Assembly: GCF_964199755.1 (NCBI RefSeq)
Contig: NC_133901.1
Span: forward strand, 23,345,583-23,409,582
DNA: 64,000 nucleotides
Source: Larus michahellis
Lineage: Eukaryota > Chordata > Aves > Charadriiformes > Laridae
Direction of reading: 5' to 3'
Part shown: positions 12,801 to 23,922 of the stretch, in pieces
How the letters are laid out: each line of letters begins with the position of its first letter
Numbering within the stretch: the stretch's first letter is position 1
Made by a program: the position numbers and the translations under genes
The notes under the pieces: generated by a model
What the model was told of the DNA's origin: nothing
Seen by the model: the letters and a program-made list of their open reading frames with translations, nothing else
The model's database searches: none

Positions 12801-15800
12801 AAGCCAGGTAGAGAAACCACACTGCCTGTGTGGATTCCCACCAGCATGAGTTAAATCAAAGGCAGGGTCCTAAAATGTCTTTGAAAGACAGGAAGTTATT
12901 GCCTGTGAAAATAGTGGGGGTGTTAAATCCATTGAAGTCCAGTGAGCTCAATAAAATGTATATGCTGCTTTTTACAAATGTTCATATACTAACACAGTTA
13001 CATCTATCTCTGAAGTAGCTGAACTAATTAAATTTTAATAAAGGGCACTCTTATCTTCTCCCTTTGAAGTGCAAAATAATAGAAGTGAAAATGAGATTGT
13101 GGTCCATTATAATTCACAGGTGCTGTTGGAGACCCTGGAAGAAAAGGACTTGTTGGTGAAAGGGGTAATCAAGGTCAGGATGGTATGCCTGGTCCCCCAG
13201 GAGTAAAGGGAGAACCAGGTAACACCAGTGAAATATTTTCATTCTGTTTTACAATTGGTTTTTTTCCCTAGTTAAATTGACAAGGATTATTTGGGAAGGA
13301 TTAATAAAGAGCTTCTGTAGAGCCAAAGATAAGTTTATAAGTAGGAGGTTTTTCACTTTTACACAGGTTTTTCTATGTAACTGTTGTACGTGCTGTCAAC
13401 AACCCAAATGCATCTGTCACTACTCTATTATAAATGTGATTCGTCATAAGTTATATTTTATGTATAACTAAAATCTACATTTTGATTCAGTGAATTCTGA
13501 AGAAATGTATGAAATATTAGACAACTATGATGTTTTCTAATAGTTATTCAGGACTTTGAGTGTGACATGTCCTAATATTTTATAGGAGCACCAGGGAGAG
13601 GAATCCCTGGCCTTCGAGGTGTTCCTGGTCGTAGAGGTGAGTTGTCTTTTCAGAAAGCAAAAGCTTAATTTTTAAATAACAGAATCATTATCTTCATCTT
13701 CAAGTTGCCTCCTGCTTTTGGATGCTTGAAATGGCACTAAGAGTGTCAGAGGAAATCAAGAGTGATTTGGTGCTATATATTAAATGTCAAGAGTTCTTGC
13801 TTGTAAATTTAAGACTATTCTAAAAAGGGAACAGAAAAGCTAACTTCTGTGGTTTTGTGAAAGTGATATATGCATTCTAGAGCTTTTGAAATTTTATTTT
13901 GATGCACAATTTGATTAACAGTATGTTCTAATGAAAACATAATGCTGCTAAATACTAAGTATGCTGTAAGAAAGCTACAGTGATTGCATTTTTGTTCATC
14001 TCCCCTTTTATATTTATGAATAGTTGACTGAGGGGGTTCTTCCCAATTTTTAGGTTTTGCATTGTATTTCTAATACTGGTAGAAATCCATTGATTTGCTT
14101 GACTTTAAAAAAAAAAATAAAGAATTCTGTCTTCATATCCTCCATATATAGATCATGCACGCAAAGATCAACCTTAGAACAGCATCTTTTGGAGTAGTCT
14201 CTTATTTTGTTGTACTCACATTGGTGCTTTTAGCTGGAATTCAGTTTAAAAGGATTTGCCAGTTCTGATGTTCAAAGAAGCATTTCTTCTGCTTACATAA
14301 AAAGAAATACTCCCTGCTCTGGTCTTTTTGCCCTCCTCTCAAGTTTATTCCTTTTTATGAGCAATCTCTGAAGTGGAGGGTTTTTTAAAAAAAAATAATA
14401 GAGAAAAGAGTGGTGTGTACACTACCTTAGTCCTGTCTTCTCACAACTATTTTGCTTTACAGTAGCAAGGTGTCTTTGGGGACTTCTCTGTACTAAAAAC
14501 AGAGGTTGAATTCCACCTTTGCTGTATAGTGAATACCCACATTCTGTGTCGTCACATCATCTTACCATCTTGACAGCTTTCCCCAAATGTAATACTTATA
14601 CTTTGCAGGAATCAAAGGGGACATGGGACTGCCTGGTTTTCCTGGGCCACCAGGTATGAAAGGTCATCAAGGTGATCAAGGACCCATTGGACCTCCTGGC
14701 TTAGTGGGGTTACCTGGATTCCAAGGCGCAACAGGCATGGCAATTACTGGCCAAAAAGGGAATAGAGGTATTGCTGGTGCAGATGGAAGACCAGGTGTGT
14801 TATAACTCCTTATTTATCTGAAATGATACACTGATAATTGAAAGCAGAATTCAGGCTGTCCAGAACTAAAGGTTAAAAGAGGTCTTCCCTCAAGAGTTTC
14901 ATAACTAAACAGGTAGTTCCTTTACCAGTTAATGCAATGTTACCATTGCAAACACCGTGATGGGTCTATGCAGTATGGTGTAAATTAAAATAATGTTAAG
15001 CTTTGCAGCCCACTCAATTGCATTATTTTGCTTTCTTCCCATGCAGTCTGTAGGGCAGCTGAGATCCAACTTTAAAGAAGTGAGATAGCATGAGTGTGAT
15101 TACAGTCACAACTACAACTAGAGAATATTCAAAAAACTGTAGTGCTTTAGAGTTCTGCAAGAACTCGGCTCTGATCTCAGATTAAATTAGCAGGCTAGGA
15201 AAAATGAGTTGATTTTTAAAAAATAGCTATATTTCCTTGGGAACTACGGAGGTGGTAAACAGGAGTACCATTATAGAGTTGTTGAATGTTGTACTGCATT
15301 GTGTGTAATGTATGTGAAATGCTGTTGGCAGTAGTCTTTACTTACTCTGATGTTTCTGTACAGGTGCTCCTGGTTTTCCAGGGCCTCCTGGTCTTCCCAC
15401 TCTCAGCATGAAAGGAATCAAAGGCGTTAGAGGGGCAGATGGCATACCAGGGTCAACAGGCCCAGCCGGCGACACTGGTCCTCCCGGTCCAAAAGTCAGT
15501 GAAAGGAATATTGTTTGTTTCTCGCTCCATTGTTAATTTTGTTCTTACCGTGAAAATAACACCCAGGACAATCGAAATAAAAAGTAAACAACAAACCAAA
15601 GCAAAAAAAAAAAACCCACATCCTCCCAAAAAAATCTTCTAATAGAAGAAAGATATTAAAATGGATACAAAAAGCGGTTTTTATGGACTTAAGTGGATCA
15701 AAAAGAAACTACTGCGAATTTCTGGCATGTCATTTCCTTGGCCATTCTGTATTACAGAATAACATTAACAATGATATGACTATTTCTAACATGCTCATAA

Positions 15801-18800
15801 GTGGAGCAGATAATTCTAGTTGTAGCATATTCTGTGAACATAATGCTTTGAATATTCTGAAAAAAGAAAATGTACATCATAGTGTGCAGATGCTGCTTCA
15901 TGTTTATTATTGGTGTTACCTGATTTGCAGGGAATTGAAGGTCGACCAGGTTATCCTGGTGCTAGAGGGGACCCTGGATTTCTTGGATTCCCAGGTGTAA
16001 AAGGTATTAATGTATTTATTACATACGCGCATCTGTGCTAAATACAATCCTTTACAGTTTGTGTTATAATAGTATGTGTTTAATAAATAGTACCAGGTGT
16101 GGTCCTAGAGACGAGGTTTTTCCATCAAGAGCAGGGTGTAGGTCAGCTATAAATGAAAGCGTTCACTAAGAGAACATTTTCTTTGAGTTGGATGCTATGG
16201 ATATGTCCAAACTGATGTTTAAGTGAGGAAGGGCTGAAACTTCGATGGCCTCCATTGCAGGCAAATTCAAAACAAGTTTGTCCTTAGTGACTAATAACGT
16301 GTAAGGACTTTGGGACTGAATCTGCTAGTAAGAAATGCCACACCACTGCTAGATGATGTGACTTTTTGGCTCTTAGCTATAGAAGTCAAGAGTATTTAAT
16401 CATAATTATACACAGAGCACTGGGTCCTCTGTTTGCTGTCAGAATAGTCTCAGTTATAATCTTATTTACCAGTTTATCAGCAGATGAACTGTTAAATGTA
16501 TTGGCTTCATTAATTTCATATTCCTGAGGGTTAGGTTGGATCAGTAGCTGTCTAAAAATCCTTTTAATTTAGACGTTTTTCTAGTGATTTAAGTCTGATA
16601 TAGGTCTTCATGACTCCAGTATTCTCATTTTCCAACTGCATGATTTACAGTCACACAAAATTGTCATTACCTTTTTAACCTACTGGTTTGTGTTCCATGT
16701 AAATTATTGTGTGTGTTTAAATTTCTTCTAATTTGAAAAGTCACCATAAGTAATTGTACTTTCTTAAGCAAAAAGCTTTTATTTCATGGCATGGTCAGTC
16801 AAACCTCCTGACTTGATAATAAAATACATTTTAGGTTTTTTTATTTCCAGCAGAGCTTTGGAGAGTAATCTGAATGTAAACTCTTTTTTTGTACAGCGAA
16901 AATAATTGGGTTATTAAGTTGGAAACGCTTGAAAAACTATACAACCCTCCTAACACCCATCAGCATAACTGACAGTAGGGTTTAAAGGGAGCTGAACAGC
17001 ACAGCATCACTGAAAGCAGCGCTTGACCTGTAAACTCAGTGACAAAAACATGTAAGATAAAAGGACGTAGTCTAAAGTTGAGATTTTAAGCTAGGTTTAT
17101 GGGACCAGCCATTATATGAAGATAGGTATGAAAACATCTTGTAAACTGAATACACTTGGCTATAAATTATACAGTAACAGTAGAGATGTGGAAGTCCACT
17201 TTCACATTTCAAATGAGTCTACAGGCTGCGTTACTCTTTGGGAAGGTTGCATAGATCATGCAAGACTCTTAAATAAGCCTCTGAAACTTTGACAGTTGTT
17301 TTGACATTTTAAACCAAACAGGCATATCTTCGATCTTCCTTTTTTAGGAGAAAAGGGTAATCGAGGACCTCCTGGACCACAAGGTGTAGAAGGACCAAGG
17401 GGACCAAAGGGCCAGCGTGGTAACCAACCCTTCTCATTCTAATACCAGCAGATTTACGTTGATTTGTTTGTTTTGTTTTGTAGTTTCTTTGCTTTCTTTT
17501 AACATAAAGCAATAGCTCTTCATTATATTTTTGCTGCTAGGTCCACCTGGAGTCCCTGGGAGAATATTCTCCATCCCAGGAAGCAAGGGTCCTCCTGGAC
17601 TGCCAGGAATCCCAGGAGCACCAGGTGATCAAGGAATTCAAGGGATTCCTGGACTACAAGGTCATTTATATTTTTATCTCTGTACATGCTTGTGTGTGCT
17701 GCTTAGCAGAATGTTTTGGTTTGGTGGGAAAACATGCTTCTGCATAGAAAATTGATGTGTCTTTAAAAATACCTATCCGTATTTAAAAATAACTCTTTGT
17801 ACCTTGTTAACAACCATATATTAATAACCTGTCCCATTCCATCTGCCCTCCTCCCTCACAGTCAGTGAGCAAGATTCTCCCTCAACATAAGCCTAAGCAA
17901 AATAATGGCATAAAAAGTAAACTTGGATCAAAGCATCCGCCATATTTATACAACCAGAACCATGCTCAGGATGTTTGTCATTTGGGGGTGGGGAAATTAC
18001 CACACCTAATAGAAGTATTCTAGATGTGCTACAAAGTGATTCTGCCTGTTGTAGCCTAGGGATGGGAAGGGAAAGAAGAGGCTGGCTGCTTCTCCATTGG
18101 CACTGGAAGCGAAGCCTGCCACGGCTGTGAGGAATGGGGAAGCAAGGAGCAGGTAGGATGAGGCTGATGTGCAGTGGGTACTTGCCCGCCCTTCTCAATA
18201 CCACAGCTTTCCAACCCAGGAAGGGAGCTCCTAAGGGGGTAGGCTTGCCAGAAGGCATGCCCCACTCAGGAATGGCAGTTGCCTCCAGCATAACAAAACA
18301 AGCACTAAAGAATTGTTTTCTATGCTTTCCTTAAAGTTGCTTTCAAAAAAATATAAAGTAATTAATAGAATTACAAACTGTGACCAATATGATTATGGCC
18401 TGTTACTATACTTTTGAAATATTTCTATTGTATAACACATGCTAAAGAAAAAGCTATTTGCTCTGATTTCTCTAAACATTTATTGGAATATTTTTCTGCA
18501 ATACATTCAGTATTTCCTTGTAATTATCCTGACAGGAAATATGGTGACAGTAACACTACAGACAGTCTCAAAACTTAGTAAATTCATCCTGATAATGCAG
18601 CTACATTTTACGTGAGGATTTTAACTTTATTCATTAACAGTTATTAAAATCTAGAGTAACTACTGCTATATGATTGTGTATCTTTCTTGATTGCAATTCA
18701 GGACCTAAAGGATTAAAAGGTTTACCAGGAAGTTTTGGTCATCCAGGTCAACCAGGACTGCCTGGTCCAAAAGGAGACAGGGGATTTCCAGGACAAAGAG

Positions 18801-21800
18801 GTACAGGAAAGCAGACATCTATGTTTGACCGTTATTACTGAATTTGCAGATAAACTGTATTCCTGTTTCTCTAAATCCTTTCTCTTGCATGTATTGAGGT
18901 TCTGTAACATGTACAGTACCTTTAGGGCCACAAACACATGTAAGCACATTCCTAGCTTTTAACAGATATATGTTCACAACTGAAATAATAATTTACAAAA
19001 ATATGCCTTGACTTTGCTCCTCTGTTATTAATCACATGTATTTATCCACTTGAAATCCCTAGCTATGAGTGTGGCTTTTTACAACATCAAAATAGAACTA
19101 AATATTTTTATTTAGTCACCATAAAATGTTTTTACTTTACAACTCTTTTGGTAAAATGGCCGTGATTCTTTAAAATACCTCACTATTCCATGAAATTATG
19201 CAATGTAAAAGCTACCTGAGCTAGGTCTGAAGGAGTTAATACATCTAGCAACAAATACTACCAATTTTCAAGTTGTATCTTCTTATTGATAATTTTTTTG
19301 TTAGCTTTCAAGTGGTTCCACTCATTTAAATGAAGTAAAAATTAAAAAAAAAAATTAATATTTGCAGTCATATTTCTTTCTCTCCACAGGAGAACCCGGA
19401 CTGATTGGCTTTCCAGGTCTACAGGGGTTACCTGGATCACCAGGTTCTATCATTGCTGGTCCAACAAGAAGAGGTTTTATCTTTACCCGGCATAGTCAAT
19501 CAACAAAGATTCCTTCATGCCCACATGGGACATCGCAGATCTATGTTGGCTATTCACTGCTTTTTGTACAAGGAAATGAACGAGCACATGGACAAGATCT
19601 TGGTACTGTATTGATAAAAACTTCGGCATATTTTTCTTTATAGTCCAGTAATGCTAAGTTGTCATGAAACCAAACTGACAGTAGGTGTCTGAGATGAACA
19701 CTGGTTTCAACCATCAGTCTCCAGAGTCGTCTGCTGCTCTGAGTCAATTCAGGAATCGTGGCTTTAAAAGACACCTTTCTTCCCTGCACTCCTGTATTCC
19801 CTTTTTGCTATCCCTAGACATTTTGAGGAGGAGAGTCTAGTATAAATGTTCACAATATCTGCACAGGGCTGACAGTAGTAACACAGGATCTGAGAGAGAA
19901 TCTTGCTTTTTTGGAGACCAAATGGGATGCTGTAGGGTGTCAAAAATGGCACCAGAAGGTTTTGTTAAGCAGCTGAATCCCTACCACTGTGTCAAGGACT
20001 GACAGCATTCAAAAAGATACTATTAACAGATTTTGTTATTAGCCCTTATTTTTTATATACATATTTTTATATACACCAGAAGCATTTCGCTTTTGGATAA
20101 TTCCACCGTACAGACACCTCTCTCTTTATAGTTACCAACTGTTTTAATTCTCACTATAGTAGATTGGATGCCATCATGTCTCCCTTCTGTACGCTGCAGT
20201 AAACATAATGTCCTGTCTGTCACAAACCTCTCCTCTCTTGTCTTTTAGGAACAGCTGGTAGCTGCTTGCAGAGATTTACCACCATGCCATTCTTATTCTG
20301 TAGCACCAATGATGTTTGTAGTTTTGCTTCTCGCAATGACTATTCATACTGGCTGTCAACTGCAACAGTAATGCCAGTAGATATGGCACCGATTTCTGGC
20401 AGGGCACTAGAACCCCATATAAGCAGGTAAGAGTATAAGAATTTTAGCAGTTCTGGCCTGGAACCACAAAGACATCCTAAATTGTTTTGAATGGCCAATC
20501 TTAGACAAAGACCTGCCCATCTCAGTCGGTACAAGCACTGGTTTTAAACACCTTATTTTTTTGATCACTTACCTGAATATGTCAGATATTCAGTGATACT
20601 CTAAGAAAATTTAGATTAAACCTAGCGTCCCACCACAGGACTTAATCTGCATAGCTGACATGAGAAGATAGCCCACAATCCTACTGATTGCAGTGATATT
20701 TTTTTGAAAAGCTATTGTTGTGTATATCGGAGGCAGACTAAAATGAAATAAAGACAGCTTCATTATTTGGAATACAGTACAAATCAAGTTCTGTTTTCAA
20801 TTATGTGTGATACATTTACTGTAGTTGGTGAATAATATTGTAAGCTGGGGCTGAAGGTTCTCTGCTATGAAACACCCTTGTGCAAATGTGGCCCTTTCTA
20901 GTTGCTTTAGAACAGCTGAGAAGGATGAAGAGCATCTTAAGAGGAAAAGCTCTAAAAGCATGGAAGACCAAAAGCAGCAAAACGAAAGATGGGAAGGCGA
21001 GCTTTGCACTCTGTCTTCTAGCCTGCCCTACCCAGTTGTTGCAATCTAGTAGTTCAGCTTCATAGTTTCTTCATTTAGGAAATAAAGATTACTTTTTCTA
21101 AGCTTAGCAAATAGAGGTACAGAACTTTGATCTAAACCACAACAACATAAAGTAGTTGGCACATGAAGAAGGTAAAATTTAGCTTGTTACTTCAGTAAAG
21201 GTAAAATAAGGAAGCTCAAATGTTCTGGGACTAATTCCCATCGTTACACCAATTTTTGTCTGGTGTTACTAGTAGAGATTGCAAAGCAAGGTATTTGGGT
21301 TACCTTCCATTTACTTATCTCCTCATTAAACAGAGAAACCTGTGTAAGTTGTACCATTTATGTTACAACTCACACAGGCAGCTACCCTGCCATTAGGTAG
21401 CTACTATCCTAGGAGACAATTTTTGTCTGCTTTCATGTTTTTCCTTATATCTGCAGTGAATGCAGTTTCTTCTTACAGGTGTGTTGTCTGTGAAGGAGCT
21501 GCAATGGTAATAGCAGTTCACAGCCAAACAACTGCAGTTCCTCCGTGTCCAGAAGGCTGGGTATCTCTCTGGAAGGGTTTTTCTTTTGTTATGGTAAGGA
21601 TCGAAAGACTTGCATTATCAATTTTATGTCCTCTCACTTTCCTTGGTGTTTTCATCTGCTCATAGGTCGTTTGTTTCTTAATAATTGTTAAATTCTTTTT
21701 TTTCTTTTTTTTTTTTTTTACTTTGCCAAGAAGTAGACAATAATTCTGTTAACTCTTACTTAATGCCAGAAGCATAGGTACAGCTATTCTGATCTGTCCT

Positions 21801-23393
21801 CAAAGTAGGTGGCAGGAAGAAAGGGGGAAAAGATGAAAGGAGAACCATAAGATTTTAGTCTGACGAAAATAACTGCATGCTCTCATTTTCATGTGTCATG
21901 CTAAGATCTAGGAAACAGATTTGGGGAGTGGAGTGGTTAAACCGGTCCTGAACACAAATACACAGAAATAACTGACCCACTTCCATGCCAGGCAGTTCTT
22001 TTATAAATCGGATCTTGGGCTGAACTCAGCAGAAAGCTAAAATCCAAACAAATGCAGTACGCTGTCTACAAAAGATTGCCGTGGCAGTTTTGATGCCATA
22101 ATGAGAAGTGAGTGAAGAAAGTTCATAATATCACTGCAAATTGAGAACTGATTATGCGAATAAGGGTGTATCTATATTAGGGGATGTAGCACTTCATCTT
22201 TATTATCTATGCCTGTGGGATGTCACAGGGGTGCCAGCAAATGAGAGTAAAAGAATTAAAAACCTCTCTTTTTTTGCATGATGTAAAGTCATTTTGGGTC
22301 TAGTGTGAAACTTGTGTCTCCTGGGTTTTGGCCCTGAGTAATAATAATCTTGGAAAAGAATGAGAGAATTTTTGCAGCATCTGGTTAAAATCATTTGCTT
22401 GTTTCCAACATCACCAAATTTAAATGGTATTTTCTAGCCAATTTTCTACTGTCGTAAATTGTTTTAGAGCTATTTCTACAAGCATTTACCAACATCAGAA
22501 AACGCCTTTGCCTTTTGTGTTTGGAGAAGCAATAAATGCAACAAAAAATAGGAACACACACAAAATAGGGGATTTGACCTATTTGTAATTCAATTACTCT
22601 AGTCCTCAACTGGACAAAAGCCAGCCACTTTCTAGTCTTTGTACTGGTTACAGTTTCATGCCTTTTCATGGAGCAGAAAAAGGCCTTTGCACAGACTTAC
22701 GAAATGCCGTAAGTGTGCTTGAATTTTCCTAAGGCTTCTGTGCTTCATTGTAAGTTTTATCCAACTAATCTGTGTTCATTTTGTTTTGTCCGAAATGTAC
22801 CACAGACCACATGGTATGTTTTAGAAAGAGATATTTTTTTTTTGCCTGCAGTATACTAAAAGCTGATGGACAAGTTCTCATAAAAAAATGTATTGGTGGT
22901 TACAGTATACAAGTGCCGGCTCAGAAGCTTCTGGCCAAGCATTGGCATCTCCTGGATCTTGTTTGGAAGAATTTCGAGCTATCCCATTCATAGAGTGCCA
23001 TGGCAGGGGGACGTGCAACTACTACACAAATTCCTACAGCTTCTGGTTGGCATCATTAAATCCAAGAAGAATGTTCAGGTAAACTGTACTTCCCTGCATC
23101 CATGCTGCAAGTGCCTGAGGAGACAACTGCCTGCATAATGTGTGGGGCCTCCCCTAGTAATTCCGGTCAGTTTAGACATCCCCCTTTGTTAGGTTTAGGG
23201 TCATCCTGTAGCGCACAGATGCCTTAAGTGAGCCAGGGATTTCAGTGTTGTTGTCAATAACCCTGTTTTTTAAAGAAAAAAAGTAAATGTTTGTTGTCTT
23301 TCTTTTAGGAGACCTCTGTCACAGACTTTGAAAGCAGGAGAACTAGAAAATATCATCAGCCGCTGTCAGGTCTGCATGAAGAGACCAGTCTAA
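758..23393 (+). CDS. COL4A3: Collagen type IV alpha-3 chain, C-terminal two thirds (26 exons, 5' part outside window)
   Basis: This is the alpha-3 chain of collagen IV, which trimerises with alpha-4 and alpha-5 in glomerular and other basement membranes. Twenty-six exons (listed separately) splice to about 1027 residues. They give an interrupted Gly-X-Y helix, then a complete NC1 domain of two homologous halves, ending in [12 protein letters not shown] and TAA at 23391-23393. The C-terminal [17 protein letters not shown] pattern and the downstream MFF gene identify alpha-3 rather than alpha-4. The helix keeps short imperfections (e.g. [21 protein letters not shown]) and Cys in exons 3, 5 and 13. 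In NC1, the Met of VDMAPIS and the Lys of TLKAGEL align with Met93 and Lys211, which form the sulfilimine crosslink in collagen IV. Most helix exons begin by completing a split Gly codon (G|GN), typical of non-fibrillar collagen genes. The 7S domain and about 640 residues (by comparison with the human length) lie upstream. No frameshift or stop was seen. Confidence 0.97.
1940..2044 (+). CDS. COL4A3: COL4A3 exon, window no. 2
   Basis: Acceptor tttgcacag|GT and donor AAAG|gtaaaa. Encodes [19 protein letters not shown] and onward through [12 protein letters not shown]. Split Gly codons at both ends. Confidence 0.95.
2924..3021 (+). CDS. COL4A3: COL4A3 exon, window no. 3
   Basis: Acceptor ccttttgcag|GA and donor GAAAAG|gtttgg, ending in phase 0. 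Encodes [20 protein letters not shown] and onward, with a helix Cys. Confidence 0.94.
4381..4531 (+). CDS. COL4A3: COL4A3 exon, window no. 4
   Basis: Acceptor tgtgttgcag|GGT (phase 0) and donor AGAG|gtactg. Encodes [20 protein letters not shown] and onward through [15 protein letters not shown] is a helix interruption. Confidence 0.95.
4663..4776 (+). CDS. COL4A3: COL4A3 exon, window no. 5
   Basis: Acceptor ctttcttttag|GA and donor CCAG|gtagga. Encodes [20 protein letters not shown], then [11 protein letters not shown]. The AECLIG stretch is a Cys-containing interruption. Confidence 0.95.
5557..5724 (+). CDS. COL4A3: COL4A3 exon, window no. 6
   Basis: Acceptor gtttttcttag|GA and donor CCAG|gtaagg. 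Encodes [20 protein letters not shown] and onward through [10 protein letters not shown], with the LSIPGTYG imperfection. Confidence 0.95.
6823..6912 (+). CDS. COL4A3: COL4A3 exon, window no. 7 (GC splice donor)
   Basis: Acceptor tcaattccacag|GC; encodes [20 protein letters not shown] and onward to PGIRG. The only donor that keeps the frame is AGAG|gcaagt at 6913, a GC donor that otherwise matches the consensus fully. The next exon resumes with the split Gly codon. Confidence 0.93.
7488..7622 (+). CDS. COL4A3: COL4A3 exon, window no. 8
   Basis: Acceptor ttttcttgcag|GT and donor AAAG|gtacat. Encodes [20 protein letters not shown] and onward, including the interruption [13 protein letters not shown]. 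Confidence 0.95.
8331..8429 (+). CDS. COL4A3: COL4A3 exon, window no. 9
   Basis: Acceptor cttttttttag|GA and donor CCAG|gtatgg. Encodes [20 protein letters not shown] and onward through [10 protein letters not shown], uninterrupted Gly-X-Y. Confidence 0.95.
9952..10041 (+). CDS. COL4A3: COL4A3 exon, window no. 10
   Basis: Acceptor tttgtcttacag|GC and donor CCAG|gtcatt. Encodes [20 protein letters not shown] and onward to GDMGIPG. Confidence 0.94.
10430..10569 (+). CDS. COL4A3: COL4A3 exon, window no. 11
   Basis: Acceptor gtatttttccag|GT and donor CCAAAG|gtataa, ending in phase 0. Encodes [20 protein letters not shown] and onward. GYPSAGPPG breaks the triplet repeat. Confidence 0.95.
11649..11775 (+). 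CDS. COL4A3: COL4A3 exon, window no. 12
   Basis: Acceptor gctatttctcag|GGA (phase 0) and donor CCAG|gtatgt. Encodes [20 protein letters not shown] and onward to GSAGIPG. Confidence 0.95.
12052..12132 (+). CDS. COL4A3: COL4A3 exon, window no. 13
   Basis: Acceptor ttcttattacag|GG and donor CCTG|gtatgg. Encodes [20 protein letters not shown] and onward, with a helix Cys. Confidence 0.94.
13120..13218 (+). CDS. COL4A3: COL4A3 exon, window no. 14
   Basis: Acceptor ataattcacag|GT and donor CCAG|gtaaca. Encodes [20 protein letters not shown] and onward to GVKGEPG. Confidence 0.94.
13586..13636 (+). CDS. COL4A3: COL4A3 exon, window no. 15 (51 nt)
   Basis: Acceptor taatattttatag|GA and donor AGAG|gtgagt. 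A small exon encoding [18 protein letters not shown], with a one-residue imperfection at GRGIPG. Confidence 0.93.
14609..14794 (+). CDS. COL4A3: COL4A3 exon, window no. 16
   Basis: Acceptor tatactttgcag|GA and donor CCAG|gtgtgt. Encodes [20 protein letters not shown] and onward through GADGRPG. The MAITG segment is an interruption. Confidence 0.95.
15364..15494 (+). CDS. COL4A3: COL4A3 exon, window no. 17
   Basis: Acceptor tttctgtacag|GT and donor CCAAAA|gtcagt, ending in phase 0. Encodes [20 protein letters not shown] and onward to GDTGPPGPK. Confidence 0.93.
15931..16003 (+). CDS. COL4A3: COL4A3 exon, window no. 18 (contains RGD)
   Basis: Acceptor ctgatttgcag|GGA (phase 0) and donor AAAG|gtatta. 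Encodes [20 protein letters not shown] and onward to PGVKG; an ARGDP motif sits at 15961-15975. Confidence 0.94.
17348..17419 (+). CDS. COL4A3: COL4A3 exon, window no. 19
   Basis: Acceptor cttccttttttag|GA and donor CGTG|gtaacc. Encodes [20 protein letters not shown] and onward to KGQRG. Confidence 0.94.
17541..17660 (+). CDS. COL4A3: COL4A3 exon, window no. 20
   Basis: Acceptor ttttgctgctag|GT and donor CAAG|gtcatt. Encodes [20 protein letters not shown] and onward to GIPGLQG. The preceding intron is only 121 nt. Confidence 0.93.
18702..18800 (+). CDS. COL4A3: COL4A3 exon, window no. 21
   Basis: Acceptor gattgcaattcag|GA and donor AGAG|gtacag. Encodes [20 protein letters not shown] and onward to GFPGQRG. 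Confidence 0.94.
19390..19602 (+). CDS. COL4A3: COL4A3 exon, window no. 22: end of helix and start of NC1
   Basis: Acceptor tctctccacag|GA and donor CTTG|gtactg. The last helix triplets ([19 protein letters not shown]) run into the NC1 start [20 protein letters not shown] and continue to ERAHGQDLG. This is the first NC1 half. The stretch around [14 protein letters not shown] aligns with the region that in human alpha-3 carries the Goodpasture EA epitope, but it differs from the human sequence at several positions. Confidence 0.96.
20249..20426 (+). CDS. COL4A3: COL4A3 exon, window no. 23: NC1
   Basis: Acceptor ttgtcttttag|GA and donor AGCAG|gtaaga. Encodes [20 protein letters not shown] and onward through [20 protein letters not shown] and EPHISR. 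The Met in VDMAPIS is the counterpart of sulfilimine Met93. Confidence 0.97.
21479..21593 (+). CDS. COL4A3: COL4A3 exon, window no. 24: NC1
   Basis: Acceptor cttcttacag|G and donor GTTATG|gtaagg. Encodes [20 protein letters not shown] and onward through [12 protein letters not shown], the start of the second NC1 half. Confidence 0.97.
22906..23078 (+). CDS. COL4A3: COL4A3 exon, window no. 25: NC1
   Basis: Acceptor ggtggttacag|TAT and donor TTCAG|gtaaac. Encodes [20 protein letters not shown] and onward through [11 protein letters not shown] and [11 protein letters not shown]. The acceptor is chosen by NC1 homology; a pyrimidine-rich AG at 22850-22851 would add in-frame foreign sequence and is less likely. 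Confidence 0.95.
23309..23393 (+). CDS. COL4A3: COL4A3 exon, window no. 26: C-terminus and stop
   Basis: Acceptor ctttcttttag|G. Encodes [20 protein letters not shown], then QVCMKRPV, then TAA. The Lys in TLKAGEL corresponds to sulfilimine Lys211. The 3' UTR follows in the same exon. Confidence 0.97.
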
Positions 23394-23916
23394 ACAGTGG
23401 CCACTCTTAATGGAACATGAAACTCTGCTTTTATTACAAAGAATTGCCTAACTCTGAAGAGCTATAATTTATTAAAGTCCAACTGCATCTGGAAAGAAAA
23501 TTGTAAATTGCCAGTGCAGTACTGTGGTGAGGTAGGGCAACAGTTTGACTTTTGTCTTTGGCAAATGACAAAGCACTTTGTTGGAGAAAGCTTGCAATGG
23601 CCGCCTGCAGGGGCTTCTCTGGAACTGTGTCATTTCTAAGCTGCATCTTCATGATAAAACTGCATAAAACTGCAATCTGCATTGCCAGATCTTTAACAAA
23701 AGGTGTTAATGCTGCCTTGTGTCACGTGCTTTTCAAACCGCAAGACAAACTAAATGCTCTAATATCAGCTTACATACGTTCAGTGTTCAAAGTGGAAATA
23801 ATTTAAGATGAAAATCTGGCACTTATGAGATATAGGGTTCAATAGGAAATATTTTCAGTGCACTTTTAAATATATATTGATTCATTTAGGGTTGTTTTGT
23901 TTTGGTTTTCTTGTCT

Positions 23917-23922
23917 AATAAA
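23917..23922 (+). terminator. COL4A3: Proximal poly(A) signal AATAAA of COL4A3
   Basis: AATAAA about 520 nt after the stop codon (tctaataaacaag). It may give a short-UTR form; the downstream sequence is only weakly GU-rich. Confidence 0.5.

Noticed and set aside
17893-18334. Overlapping open frames in a GC-rich patch of a COL4A3 intron
   Set aside because: Both strands open together, no Gly-X-Y pattern and no phase match to the flanking exons (17660, 18702), which already join correctly.
22841-22905. Earlier splice acceptor (tgcctgcag at 22851) for the COL4A3 exon
   Set aside because: It would add 18 foreign residues inside a strictly conserved NC1 domain. The acceptor at 22905 gives the expected VM-YTSAGSE join.
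758-23393. Assignment to COL4A4 or another collagen IV chain
   Set aside because: The C-terminus ([20 protein letters not shown]) and the position directly upstream of MFF fit alpha-3; the alpha-4 end is different.
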